A stretch of DNA of 64,000 bases from Solirubrobacteraceae bacterium (GTDB lineage: Bacteria; Actinomycetota; Thermoleophilia; Solirubrobacterales; Solirubrobacteraceae), in assembly GCA_029263125.1 (NCBI GenBank), contig JAJCYD010000010.1:1-64000 (forward strand), written 5' to 3'. This document shows positions 1 through 8,836 of this stretch, one piece after another. Positions within the stretch are counted from its first letter, which is position 1. Every line of letters starts with the position of its first letter. The position numbers were made by a program, and so were the translations under genes. The notes beneath the pieces were generated by a model. It worked only from the letters and a program-made list of their open reading frames with translations, did not search any database and was not told where the DNA came from.

Positions 1-1
1 A

Positions 2-1654
<1,653 letters not shown>

Positions 1655-1735
1655 GCCGAGCCCACCAGCGCGACTCTGTGCCGCGCGGAGTCATCGCGGG
1701 CCAGATCGTCGAGAGCACCGAGCGCGAAGATGCTC

Positions 1736-1772
1736 GGGCGGGTACTGCAGCCATGACATGCAGAACCCGCCC
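1736..1772. repeat. Inverted-repeat element, copy 1
   Basis: Two 14-base arms, GGGCGGGTACTGCA at 1736-1749 and TGCAGAACCCGCCC at 1759-1772, pair with a single mismatch around a 9-base loop. A second copy starts exactly 60 bases downstream at 1796. The pair sits in the 234-base gap between pyrG and the M20 peptidase gene. It could be a terminator pair or a REP-like repeated hairpin; no T-run follows, so a repeat element is favoured. Confidence 0.7.
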
Positions 1773-1795
1773 TTCGTCGCGGCGTCCGACCGACT

Positions 1796-1832
1796 GGGCG
1801 GGTTTTGCAGCTATGCAATGCAGAACCCGCCC
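1796..1832. repeat. Inverted-repeat element, copy 2
   Basis: The arms GGGCGGGTTTTGCA (1796-1809) and TGCAGAACCCGCCC (1819-1832) pair fully if one G-T pair is allowed, around a 9-base loop. The 3' arm is identical to that of copy 1. The differences from copy 1 are in the 5' arm and the loop, while the outer stem is kept, as expected of a structured repeat rather than a recent plain duplication. Confidence 0.7.
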
Positions 1833-1888
1833 CCGCCTGCACTTGGGCTCCGGCCCGCCAGAGCTCGACCCCGTCAGACTTCAGAACG

Positions 1889-3025
1889 ATGCGCCCCGCC
1901 TCCGAGCCCGAACGCCGCCGGCTGAACGACACGTTCGCCTCGCTGTGCGCGATCCCGAGCCCGTTCGCGTCCGAGCGCGCCTGCGCGGAGGCCGTCGCCG
2001 AGGAGCTGCGCGGGATCGGGGTGAGCGTCGAGGAAGACGGCGCGGCCGCCGCGTCCGGCGCGCAGTGCGGCAACCTGCTGGCCCGCATCCCGGGGCGCGG
2101 CGACCGCACGATCCTGTTGTGCGCGCATCTGGACACGGTGCCCGAGCCTAACCCGATCGAGCCCGTGCTCGACGACGGCGCCTGGGTCAGCGCGGGCGAC
2201 ACGATCCTCGGAGCCGACAACAAGGCCGCCGTCGCGGTGATCCTCGAGGTCGCGCGCCGCTGCGCGGTCGACGGCGCCCCGGTCAACCTCGAGCTGCTGT
2301 TCACCGTCTCAGAGGAGAACGCGCTCGCGGGCGCCAAGGCCTTCGACGTCAAGACCCTGCGCAGCGACTGGGGCTATGTCTTCGACCATGCCTCGCCGAT
2401 CGGCGAGATCATCGTCGCGTCGCCGACGTACTACCGCTTCGACGCCGACTTCCGCGGCGCGGCCGCCCACGCCGGCATCCGTCCCGAGGACGGGCGCAGC
2501 GCGATCCAGGCCGCGGCGCGCGCGATCGGCGCGATGCGCCTTGGGCGCATCGACGACGAGACGACCGCCAACGTCGGCACGATCAACGGCGGTCAGCACG
2601 GCGGTACGAACATCGTGCCCGAGCGCTGCCGGATTGTGGGGGAGGCGCGCTCGCTGGACTCGGCCAAGGCTGAGGCGATGGTCGCCGAGCTGATCGAGCA
2701 CATCCACGACGCGGCCAACGCGCCGCATTGCGCCTGCGACGTCGACGTCACGACCCAACGCCTCTTCGACGGCTACCGCCACAAGGCCGGTGCGCCCTCC
2801 GTGCTCGCCGCCGAGCAGGCGCTGGCCGCGCGCGGGTACGCGACGACGAGGCGCACCACCGGTGGCGGCTCGGACGCCAACGTTCTCGTCGCCGCCGGGC
2901 TGCTGTGCACGAACCTCGCCAACGGCACCGAGTACAACCACGAGTCGCGCGAGCGCGTCAGCGTCGACGCGCTGGAGGGCATGCTCGACGTCACGTTCGC
3001 GCTGCTCGACGCATGCTCCGGCTGA
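1889..3025 (+). CDS. M20-family metallopeptidase (tripeptidase/PepT-like)
   Basis: This 378-residue protein is a di-zinc aminopeptidase of the M20 family, probably cytosolic and acting on small peptides. Family metal ligands are visible in order: the His of LLCAHLDTVPE, the Asp of GADNKAAV, the Glu pair of TVSEENALAG, the Asp of FDHASP and a late His in EYNHE. A dimerisation lid lies between the last two sites. The ATG at 1889 is preferred over an upstream TTG at 1805, because the extra 28 residues would lie partly in the inverted repeat and look non-coding. Its last 13 bases overlap the next gene. The exact substrate is unknown. Confidence 0.9.
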   Translation: MRPASEPERRRLNDTFASLCAIPSPFASERACAEAVAEELRGIGVSVEEDGAAAASGAQCGNLLARIPGRGDRTILLCAHLDTVPEPNPIEPVLDDGAWVSAGDTILGADNKAAVAVILEVARRCAVDGAPVNLELLFTVSEENALAGAKAFDVKTLRSDWGYVFDHASPIGEIIVASPTYYRFDADFRGAAAHAGIRPEDGRSAIQAAARAIGAMRLGRIDDETTANVGTINGGQHGGTNIVPERCRIVGEARSLDSAKAEAMVAELIEHIHDAANAPHCACDVDVTTQRLFDGYRHKAGAPSVLAAEQALAARGYATTRRTTGGGSDANVLVAAGLLCTNLANGTEYNHESRERVSVDALEGMLDVTFALLDACSG

Positions 3026-4029
3026 AGCGCGCGACCGTGCTCGTCGCCGGATCGGCGACCGCGATGGAGCAGCGCCTCGCGATCGACGTCGGCGGCCAGC
3101 GGCGCACGGCGATCGCGGACGTCGGGCTCGTCGGCGCCTCCGAGGCCGGCGACGAGATCGTCGTCAACGTCGAGGCGCTCGAGCTGCGCCTGGGCTCGGG
3201 CGGCTTTGACATCGTCCACGTCAACCTCACGCGCGGCCTGGGCGGCGACGGGACACCCGGGGCGCACGTGATGAAGCTCAACTACACGAGCATGCAGCAC
3301 GCGGTCAATCCCGTGGAGGAGGGCGACGGCGACGGCACGCCCCCGCCGCTGCGCCTGCCGGTGGGGCGCCCGGCGGCGGTGATCGGGCTGCACGGGCAGC
3401 TCGCGCCGGTGGCCTGGGCGTTTGCGCAGGCCAGCCCGCAGGCGCGGCTGGGCTACGTCCAGACGGCCGGCGGCGCGCTGCCCGGCGGGCACTCGTGCGT
3501 CGTGCGCGACCTGCGTGCCGACGGCCTGCTGGCCGGCCATCTCACCGCCGGCCCGGCGTTCGGCGGTGCCGACGGCGACGCGATCACGACTGCCGCCGCG
3601 CTGCATCACGGTCTCACGGCGCTGGGCTGGGACGCCGCCGTCGCCGGTCCCGGGCCCGGCATCCTGGGCTCGGGCTCGGCGCTCGGCCACGGCGGGCTGC
3701 AGGCGCTTGACAGCGCGCACACGGCGCTCGCGCTGGGTTGTCCGACGCTGCTCGTCGCGCGCATGTCCAGCACCGACCCGCGGCCGCGTCACCGCGGCCT
3801 CAGCCACCACACCACGATCGTGCTCGACCTGCTGCTCGCCCCGGTCTGGATCGCCGTCCCCGTCGGCGAGCCGATCGACGCGCCCGGCGACCACGAGTGC
3901 GACGAGGTCGCCGTCGACCTCGCCGGCTACCTCGACAGCGGGCTGCCGACCCGCTCGATGGGCCGCGAGGACCCGCTCTTCTTCGCGGCCGCGCTGGCCG
4001 CGGGCACGGCACTGGCGCGGCGAGCATGA
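3013..4029 (+). CDS. DUF3866 family protein
   Basis: This 338-residue protein matches the actinobacterial DUF3866 family, whose function is unknown. Visible hallmarks are the MKLNYTSMQHAV segment, a long glycine-rich middle with GPGPGILGSGSALGHGG, and a C-terminal LSHHTTIVLDLLL region. The start is the ATG inside the end of the M20 gene (13-base overlap), and the stop overlaps the NUDIX start as ATGA. The gene is therefore probably translationally coupled to both neighbours. No signal peptide is seen. The context suggests housekeeping, but no reaction can be assigned. Confidence 0.88.
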   Translation: MLRLKRATVLVAGSATAMEQRLAIDVGGQRRTAIADVGLVGASEAGDEIVVNVEALELRLGSGGFDIVHVNLTRGLGGDGTPGAHVMKLNYTSMQHAVNPVEEGDGDGTPPPLRLPVGRPAAVIGLHGQLAPVAWAFAQASPQARLGYVQTAGGALPGGHSCVVRDLRADGLLAGHLTAGPAFGGADGDAITTAAALHHGLTALGWDAAVAGPGPGILGSGSALGHGGLQALDSAHTALALGCPTLLVARMSSTDPRPRHRGLSHHTTIVLDLLLAPVWIAVPVGEPIDAPGDHECDEVAVDLAGYLDSGLPTRSMGREDPLFFAAALAAGTALARRA

Positions 4030-4550
4030 ACGACCCGCGCATCGAGCCGCTTGACGGCGACACGGTCTTTGTGGGCTCGCAGTTCAGCGTGCGCATCGAG
4101 CACCTGCGCCACGAGGACGGCGAGGTCGTGCAGCGCGAGATGATCCGACGCGTGCACGCGTCGGCGGTCGTCGCCTACGACCACGAGCACGTCTGGCTCG
4201 TGCGCCAGCCGCGCGAGGCGATCCGCAGCTACACCCTGGAGATTCCGGCCGGCAAGATCGACGCGGGGGAGACCGCGCTCCAAGCTGCGCAGCGCGAGCT
4301 TGGCGAGGAGATCGGACGCCAAGCCGGCAGCTGGGAGCGGATCGTCTCCTACCACCCCTCCAACGGCTACACCGATGAGGTCGTCCACATCTTCGCGGCA
4401 ACCGACCTGCGCGACAGCGACATGCAAGCGATCCCGGGCGAGCGCATCGAGATCGTGCGCTGGCCGCTGGCCGAGCTCGACGGCGCCCTCGCCGCGACAA
4501 GCGACGCCAAGACGCTGCTCGGACTCGGCTGGCTGCGCTCGCGACGCTGA
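4026..4550 (+). CDS. NUDIX hydrolase, ADP-ribose pyrophosphatase type
   Basis: This 174-residue protein hydrolyses a nucleoside diphosphate linked to another moiety; the most likely substrate by family is ADP-ribose. The Nudix box is clear, with the glycine-glutamate start in AGKIDAGETALQAA and the REL-EE core in QRELGEEIG, roughly residues 78-100. An upstream AVVAYDHEHVWLVRQ strand fits the fold. Its start overlaps DUF3866 by four bases (ATGA). NUDIX followed by a XerD-like recombinase is a common arrangement in actinobacteria and other Gram-positives. The substrate is inferred from the family only. Confidence 0.9.
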   Translation: MNDPRIEPLDGDTVFVGSQFSVRIEHLRHEDGEVVQREMIRRVHASAVVAYDHEHVWLVRQPREAIRSYTLEIPAGKIDAGETALQAAQRELGEEIGRQAGSWERIVSYHPSNGYTDEVVHIFAATDLRDSDMQAIPGERIEIVRWPLAELDGALAATSDAKTLLGLGWLRSRR

Positions 4551-4611
4551 CGGCGACGCACGCCCCCTTGCACCGCAAGGTGCGCTCGCGGGCCACGGCG
4601 AACATCTCGCC

Positions 4612-5571
4612 GTGGCCGTCGCCCACTCCCCGACCGAGCTGCGCCCCTTCGAGCACCTCGTGCTCGACTTCCTGGCCTTTCTGGAGTTCGAGCGCGGCCT
4701 GTCGCGCAACACGCTGGAGGCCTACCGCTCTGACCTGCTGCAGTTCGGCCACTTTCTCGCGCGCCACGAGCTTGACCCCACGAGCCTCGGCCACCCAGAG
4801 CTCGCTGGCTTCTTGTCCGAGCTGGCCACCGGAGGGCCGAACCGGCCGGCCGTCGCGCCGGCCACGATCCAGCGCAAGGCCGCGTGCCTGCGCTCCTTCT
4901 ACCGCCACCTGCGCCGCGAGGAGATCATCGCCCACGATCCGACGGCCGAGCTGCGTGCGCCGCGCAAGAACCTGAAGCTGCCACAGGTGCTCACGCGCGA
5001 CGAGGTCGCCAAGCTGCTGGCAGCCCCGCGCGGCGGCGATCCGGCAGCGCTGCGCGACCGCGCGATGCTCGAGCTGATGTACGCCTGCGGCCTGCGCGCC
5101 AGCGAGGCGACCGGCCTCACCGTGGGGGCCGTCGACCTGCGCGCCGGCGTCCTGCGCGCTCGCGGCAAGGGCTCCAAGGAACGGCTGATCCCCGTCGGGC
5201 GCGAGGCCGTCGCGGCTGCGCGCGCCTACCTTGAGCACGGCCGCCCGAAGCTCGTCGGGCTCAGCGACGAGCGCCATCTGTTCGTCAACCATCGCGGCGG
5301 CGGCCTGACCCGCCAGGGCCTCTACAAGATCGTCCAGCGCCATGCGCGCGCGGCCGGCCTGGACGACAAGATGAGCCCGCACACCCTCCGCCACACGTTC
5401 GCGACGCACCTGCTCGCCGGCGGCTGTGACCTGCGCTCGCTGCAGGAGATGCTCGGCCACGCCGACGTCGCGACGACGCAGATCTACACGCATCTGAGCG
5501 CCGACCGTCTCAAGGACGTCTACTTCAACGCGCACCCACGCGCGCATGGCGTCCCGCCGGGCGGCTCCTGA
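4612..5571 (+). CDS. xerD: Tyrosine recombinase XerD
   Basis: This 319-residue tyrosine recombinase probably acts with XerC at dif to resolve chromosome dimers. The N-terminal SAM-like core-binding domain (LVLDFLAFLEFERGLSRNTL) is followed by the catalytic domain. Catalytic residues are visible: Arg in CGLRASE, Lys in GKGSKERLIP, His-x-x-Arg in HTLRHTF, His in LGHADVATT and the nucleophile Tyr in TQIYTHL. The GTG at 4612 gives the usual XerD N-terminus; a longer reading frame runs back into the NUDIX gene. There is no phage or element context, so a housekeeping role is favoured over an integrase. Confidence 0.92.
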   Translation: MAVAHSPTELRPFEHLVLDFLAFLEFERGLSRNTLEAYRSDLLQFGHFLARHELDPTSLGHPELAGFLSELATGGPNRPAVAPATIQRKAACLRSFYRHLRREEIIAHDPTAELRAPRKNLKLPQVLTRDEVAKLLAAPRGGDPAALRDRAMLELMYACGLRASEATGLTVGAVDLRAGVLRARGKGSKERLIPVGREAVAAARAYLEHGRPKLVGLSDERHLFVNHRGGGLTRQGLYKIVQRHARAAGLDDKMSPHTLRHTFATHLLAGGCDLRSLQEMLGHADVATTQIYTHLSADRLKDVYFNAHPRAHGVPPGGS

Positions 5572-5583
5572 GACACTCTCGGG

Positions 5584-6141
5584 GTGCGCCTCACCCTCCT
5601 CGGCCCGCTGGCCGCCATCGTGCTGGCCGGTTGCGGCAACGACCGCACGTCGCCGCCTGACATCGGACGGATCCTCCCGCCCAACAGCTTCCGCGACGTG
5701 CAGTACCCCGAGAAGGGCATCGCGCTGCGCGCACCGGCCAACTGGCGCATCTTCGCTGGCAACGGGTCGCAGGTCGCCACGATCGCGATCGGCGACGGCC
5801 AGATCGCGATCTGGCGCTATGAGCGCAGCGAGCCGGTGCCCGAGACGCGCGCGCAGCTGAAGGCCGCGCGCCAGGCGCTGGTCGCGCAGGTCGAGCGCCG
5901 CGATCCGACGTTCGAGCTGACGTCCTCGCGCCTGGTCATCAAGTCGGGGACCCGTGCGGTCGAGCTCGTCGGGCAGGGCACCAACCAGGGCCAGCGGCGC
6001 TCGGTGCGCTCGCTGCACTCCTACAAGGACGGCGTCGAGGTCGTGGTCGACGCCTTCGCCCCCCCGGAGGACTTCAGTCGCGTCGACAAGGAGACCTTCG
6101 GCCCGGTCACCCGGTCGCTGCGGCTCAGCGCTCCGTCGTGA
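5584..6141 (+). CDS. Putative lipoprotein of unknown function
   Basis: This 185-residue protein starts with a short hydrophobic signal and an LAGC lipobox within the first 18 residues, so it is probably lipid-anchored on the outer face of the membrane. The mature part, with GIALRAPANWRIF near residue 46, resembles the PsbP/LpqN-like fold often seen in actinobacterial lipoproteins (weak, by eye). A paralogous layout occurs in the lipoprotein at 60146. The GTG start has GACACT ending 6 bases upstream, a weak match to the leaderless-type promoter common in this window. No function is assigned. Confidence 0.75.
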   Translation: MRLTLLGPLAAIVLAGCGNDRTSPPDIGRILPPNSFRDVQYPEKGIALRAPANWRIFAGNGSQVATIAIGDGQIAIWRYERSEPVPETRAQLKAARQALVAQVERRDPTFELTSSRLVIKSGTRAVELVGQGTNQGQRRSVRSLHSYKDGVEVVVDAFAPPEDFSRVDKETFGPVTRSLRLSAPS

Positions 6142-6175
6142 GCGCCCGCGCGCCGGCCCGCGCCGCCACGCGCTG

Positions 6176-7024
6176 ATGCCCGAGCTGCCGGAGGTCGAGA
6201 CGATCCGCAGGCGCCTCGCGCCGCTTGTCGAGAGCCGCGTTCTACAGCGCGTCGAGATCCTCGACGCGCGCTGGTGTGCGCCGCTTGCGCCCGCCGCGCT
6301 CACCGACGCACTGGAGCATCGCGTGCTCGACAGGCTGGCGCGGCGCGGGAAGTACCTCATCGTGCAAGCGGTGGACGAGATGTTTCTGTTAATGCATCTG
6401 CGGATGACCGGAACGCTGCTGTATGACGCCGCGCCGCGGGCGCCATACGTGCGCGTGCGCCTGCACCTCGACGACGGCCACACCGTGAGCTTCTGCGATC
6501 CGCGGCGCTTTGGCACGGGCGAGCTGGCGGTGGGAGTAGCGGCGCTGGACGCCTTCTTGGACGCGCGCCTGGGCGTCGAGCCGCTGGGCCCGGACTTCAC
6601 CTCCGAGCAGCTGTACGCACAGACTCGCAACCGCCGCGCTCCGATCAAGGCCGTGCTTCTCGATCAGCGCGCAGTCGCCGGCGTGGGCAACATCTATGCC
6701 AACGAGGCGCTGTTTCGCGCCGGCATTCACCCTCTGCGCGAAGCGCGCGCGCTGACCCGCCGCCAGGTGACGGCATTGCGCGACGGCGTCGTCGCGTCAC
6801 TGCAGGCGGGCATCGACGCCGGCGGCGCCACGATCGACGACTTCCGTCACCCCGACGGCGTCAAGGGCGAGTTTCAGCACGAGTTCCTCGTCCACAGCCG
6901 CTGCGGTGAGCCGTGCCGGATCTGCTCGCGAACGATCGTCAAGTTCGTCGCGGCCGGACGCGGGACCTATGCGTGTGAGCGCTGCCAGACGCGGCCGCGC
7001 CGGCGACCTCTACGCGGCGATTAG
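6176..7024 (+). CDS. mutM: Formamidopyrimidine-DNA glycosylase (Fpg/MutM)
   Basis: This 282-residue bifunctional glycosylase/AP-lyase removes 8-oxoguanine and ring-opened purines from DNA. The protein begins MPELPEVE, giving the catalytic Pro1 and Glu2 after Met removal. RRGKYLI provides the conserved Lys, and VAGVGNIYANEALF is the helix-two-turn-helix signature. The C-terminal zinc finger has four cysteines (CGEPCRIC and CERC). The length fits the family. It sits immediately upstream of, and convergent with, the glutaredoxin cluster, a plausible oxidative-damage neighbourhood, though this is only inference. Confidence 0.96.
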   Translation: MPELPEVETIRRRLAPLVESRVLQRVEILDARWCAPLAPAALTDALEHRVLDRLARRGKYLIVQAVDEMFLLMHLRMTGTLLYDAAPRAPYVRVRLHLDDGHTVSFCDPRRFGTGELAVGVAALDAFLDARLGVEPLGPDFTSEQLYAQTRNRRAPIKAVLLDQRAVAGVGNIYANEALFRAGIHPLREARALTRRQVTALRDGVVASLQAGIDAGGATIDDFRHPDGVKGEFQHEFLVHSRCGEPCRICSRTIVKFVAAGRGTYACERCQTRPRRRPLRGD

Positions 7025-7264
7025 CTCCTTCAGGCGTCCAGACGCATCCGCTTCGGCGGTCTCCTGGTAGCCGCCGACGAGGACGTCGCCGACGAAGACC
7101 TGAGGCAGCGTCAACATGCCCGAGCACTTGGCCAGATCGACGAAGGCGTCGGGGTCGTCACGGACGTTGACCTCGCGAAAGGCGATCTCGCGCGCCTTGA
7201 GCAGCATCTTGACGCGCGTGCAGTATCCGCAGGGAATTGTGGTGTAGACGATGACCTCGCTCAC
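7010..7264 (-). CDS. Glutaredoxin, dithiol CGYC type
   Basis: This is the last of four tandem minus-strand glutaredoxin genes, each exactly 84 residues long. It has the dithiol active site CGYC near residue 12 and the cis-proline motif TLPQVFVG, followed by a VGGY turn that would contact glutathione or a mycothiol-like thiol. It ends 15 bases inside mutM, convergently. The gap to the upstream paralogue is 26 bases, so cotranscription is likely. Of the four it is closest to a classical glutaredoxin or mycoredoxin-like reductase. The physiological thiol is not visible from the sequence. Confidence 0.9.
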   Translation of the reverse strand: MSEVIVYTTIPCGYCTRVKMLLKAREIAFREVNVRDDPDAFVDLAKCSGMLTLPQVFVGDVLVGGYQETAEADASGRLKELIAA

Positions 7265-7290
7265 GCTGCTACAGGGTATCCGGCAGACCC

Positions 7291-7545
7291 TCAGTCCATG
7301 AGCAGATCGTCGAGCATCCCCGCCTGGTCTGCGACGAGCGTCTCCTCATAGCCGCCGAGCAGCACACTGCCGACGAAGACCTGCGGCAGCGTCGCCATGC
7401 CGGTGCGCTGCGACAGCTCGTGGTGCTCGGTGGAGTCCTCGACGACGATCACGTGCTCGTAGGGGACGTCGCGCTTCTCCAGCAGGCTCTGGACCGACCA
7501 GCAGGTCGTGCACAGCTCCGTGTCATAGATCGTGACCTTGCGCAT
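7291..7545 (-). CDS. Glutaredoxin-like protein, CTTC active site
   Basis: This is the third gene of the glutaredoxin quartet and also 84 residues. The active-site motif is CTTC followed by Trp, an unusual dipeptide for glutaredoxins, which changes the predicted redox potential. The cis-proline segment TLPQVFVG and the LGGYEET turn are kept, so the thiol-binding groove appears intact. Its ATG shares a base with the stop codon of the upstream paralogue (TGATG), indicating translational coupling. Substrate and reducing partner are unknown. Confidence 0.85.
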   Translation of the reverse strand: MRKVTIYDTELCTTCWSVQSLLEKRDVPYEHVIVVEDSTEHHELSQRTGMATLPQVFVGSVLLGGYEETLVADQAGMLDDLLMD

Positions 7546-7799
7546 CAGTCCACCAGCAGATCGTCGAGCATGCCCGAGTTGGCGGCGGCCATCGTGGCGT
7601 CGCCGCCGCCCACGAGGATCGCCCCGATGTAGACCTGGGGCAGGGACATCATGCCGCTGCACTGGGCGAGCTCCTGCAGCTGCGGCGAGTCGGGCGCGAC
7701 GACGATCTCCTCGTAGGGGATCTCGCGCGCGGCGAACAGCGCCTTGACCTGCTCGCAGGACTGGCAGACCTCGGTGCTGTAGAGCGTCACCATGCGCAC
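7545..7799 (-). CDS. Glutaredoxin-like protein, CQSC active site
   Basis: This is the second gene of the quartet, 84 residues, with a CQSC active site near residue 12. The motif SLPQVYIG supplies the cis-proline, and VGGGDATM replaces the usual GGYxE turn, so ligand binding may differ from the neighbours. The stop codon overlaps the next start by one base, and only 4 bases separate it from the first gene. It is clearly a paralogue of the other three by length, motif spacing and the shared C-terminus GMLDDLL-D. The specific role is unknown. Confidence 0.85.
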   Translation of the reverse strand: MRMVTLYSTEVCQSCEQVKALFAAREIPYEEIVVAPDSPQLQELAQCSGMMSLPQVYIGAILVGGGDATMAAANSGMLDDLLVD

Positions 7800-7803
7800 C
7801 GCG

Positions 7804-8058
7804 TCAGTCCTCGACCAGATCGGCGAGCATGCCGTTGGCGGCCGCTGCCTGAACCTCGTGGTAGCTGCCGAGGTAGATGTAGCCGACGAAGGCCTGGGGC
7901 AGCTTCATCGACCCGGCGCGCTCGCCGAGCTCGTGGTGCTCTTGGGAGTCGAGCTTGATGTTCGTCTCCTCGAAGGGAATATCGTTCGCCTCGAGCAGTG
8001 ACTTGAGCTGCGCGCTGAACCCGCAGCCTTCCTTCGTGTAGACGCTGACCGTTCTCAT
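7804..8058 (-). CDS. Glutaredoxin-like protein, monothiol CGFS type
   Basis: This is the first gene of the minus-strand quartet, 84 residues. It carries CGFS, the signature of monothiol glutaredoxins that bind or deliver [2Fe-2S] clusters in other organisms. It keeps KLPQAFVG as the cis-proline motif and LGSYHE as the glycine turn. CGFS in such a short, single-domain protein next to three dithiol paralogues is unusual for actinobacteria. A TAGACT box lies 9 bases before the ATG and would drive the whole cluster. A cluster-binding role is suggested by family knowledge but not shown. Confidence 0.85.
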   Translation of the reverse strand: MRTVSVYTKEGCGFSAQLKSLLEANDIPFEETNIKLDSQEHHELGERAGSMKLPQAFVGYIYLGSYHEVQAAAANGMLADLVED

Positions 8059-8067
8059 GGCGACGAA

Positions 8068-8073
8068 AGTCTA
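8068..8073 (-). promoter_or_regulatory. Putative -10 box of the glutaredoxin cluster
   Basis: TAGACT on the minus strand ends 9 bases before the ATG of the CGFS gene. It overlaps the opposite-strand TAATAC box of recO, so the two divergent transcripts would share one 25-base intergenic segment. No Shine-Dalgarno sequence fits in the remaining space. Confidence 0.5.
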
Positions 8074-8077
8074 ATAC
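8072..8077 (+). promoter_or_regulatory. Putative -10 box of recO
   Basis: TAATAC ends 6 bases before the recO ATG, the spacing expected for a leaderless transcript. The same bases overlap the opposite-strand glutaredoxin -10 box. Polymerase binding at one promoter should exclude the other. Confidence 0.5.
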
Positions 8078-8083
8078 CCGCCG

Positions 8084-8818
8084 ATGCCAGGCTCGCTGAA
8101 GACCGAGGCGGTGATCCTGCGCTCGATGCGCTTCGGCGAGGCCGACCGGATCCTGCATCTCTACACGCCGCATCGCGGTCGCATGAGCGCGATCGCCAAG
8201 GGCGTGCGCCGCACGCGCAGCCGCTTCGGCGGGCGCCTGGAGCCTTACTTTCGCCTGCATATGATCCTGTATGAGGGTCGCAGCGATCTCTTGACCGTCA
8301 CGAGCGCCGAGACGGTCAACGGCCATCCGCGCCTGCGCGAGGACGCCGCGGCGCTGGACAGCTCCGCGCGCGCGTGCGACGCGGTGTCGCGCCTGTTCGC
8401 CACGCCCGACCCGCATCCTGGCGTCTTCGCGCTGCTCTGCAACGAGCTCGCGCTGCTTGACAGTGGGGTGAACGGGGCTCGATCCCACGCCACGCACGCC
8501 AACCAGCTCGCGTTTCGGCTCAAGCTGCTGCTCGCGGCCGGCCTGGCGCCGCAGCTGGCGGCATGCGCGTCCTGTGGGGAGTCCGATCACCTGTCGGCGT
8601 TCTCGGGCGCCGCAGGCGGCGTCGTGTGCGGCGCCTGCGAGGCGTCGGGGTTCACGCTCGGAGAGGAGGCGCATGCGTTCATGACGGGCGCGCTGGGCGC
8701 GCCCCTGGCCGATGCGCCTGCCGCCGGCGAGCGCGCACTGCGCCAGGCCGACCGCGCGATCTCGGAAACCGTCGAGCATCACGCCAACGTGCGGCTGCGG
8801 CCGGCTGCCGCGGGCTGA
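8084..8818 (+). CDS. recO: DNA repair protein RecO
   Basis: This 244-residue protein is a recombination mediator that, with RecR, loads RecA onto SSB-coated single-stranded DNA. The N-terminal OB-fold begins with KTEAVILRSMRFGEADRI, the family signature. The C-terminal part has a four-cysteine zinc motif (two Cys in CASCGE, two in CGACEA) around residues 165-190, as in many Gram-positive RecO proteins. The length matches the family. The start is supported by the TAATAC box 6 bases upstream. It is expressed divergently from the glutaredoxin cluster. Confidence 0.93.
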   Translation: MPGSLKTEAVILRSMRFGEADRILHLYTPHRGRMSAIAKGVRRTRSRFGGRLEPYFRLHMILYEGRSDLLTVTSAETVNGHPRLREDAAALDSSARACDAVSRLFATPDPHPGVFALLCNELALLDSGVNGARSHATHANQLAFRLKLLLAAGLAPQLAACASCGESDHLSAFSGAAGGVVCGACEASGFTLGEEAHAFMTGALGAPLADAPAAGERALRQADRAISETVEHHANVRLRPAAAG

Positions 8819-8836
8819 TCGCCGGTGCGCGGGGCC

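Noticed and set aside
4612-5571. The tyrosine recombinase as an integrase of a mobile element
   Set aside because: It sits in a housekeeping-like gene string without att repeats, excisionase or phage genes, and its motifs fit XerD.
4084-6648. Very long open frame on the minus strand across NUDIX, xerD, the lipoprotein and mutM
   Set aside because: It lies opposite four well-identified genes, is rich in Arg, Ala and Gly and matches no family; it is a high-GC shadow frame.
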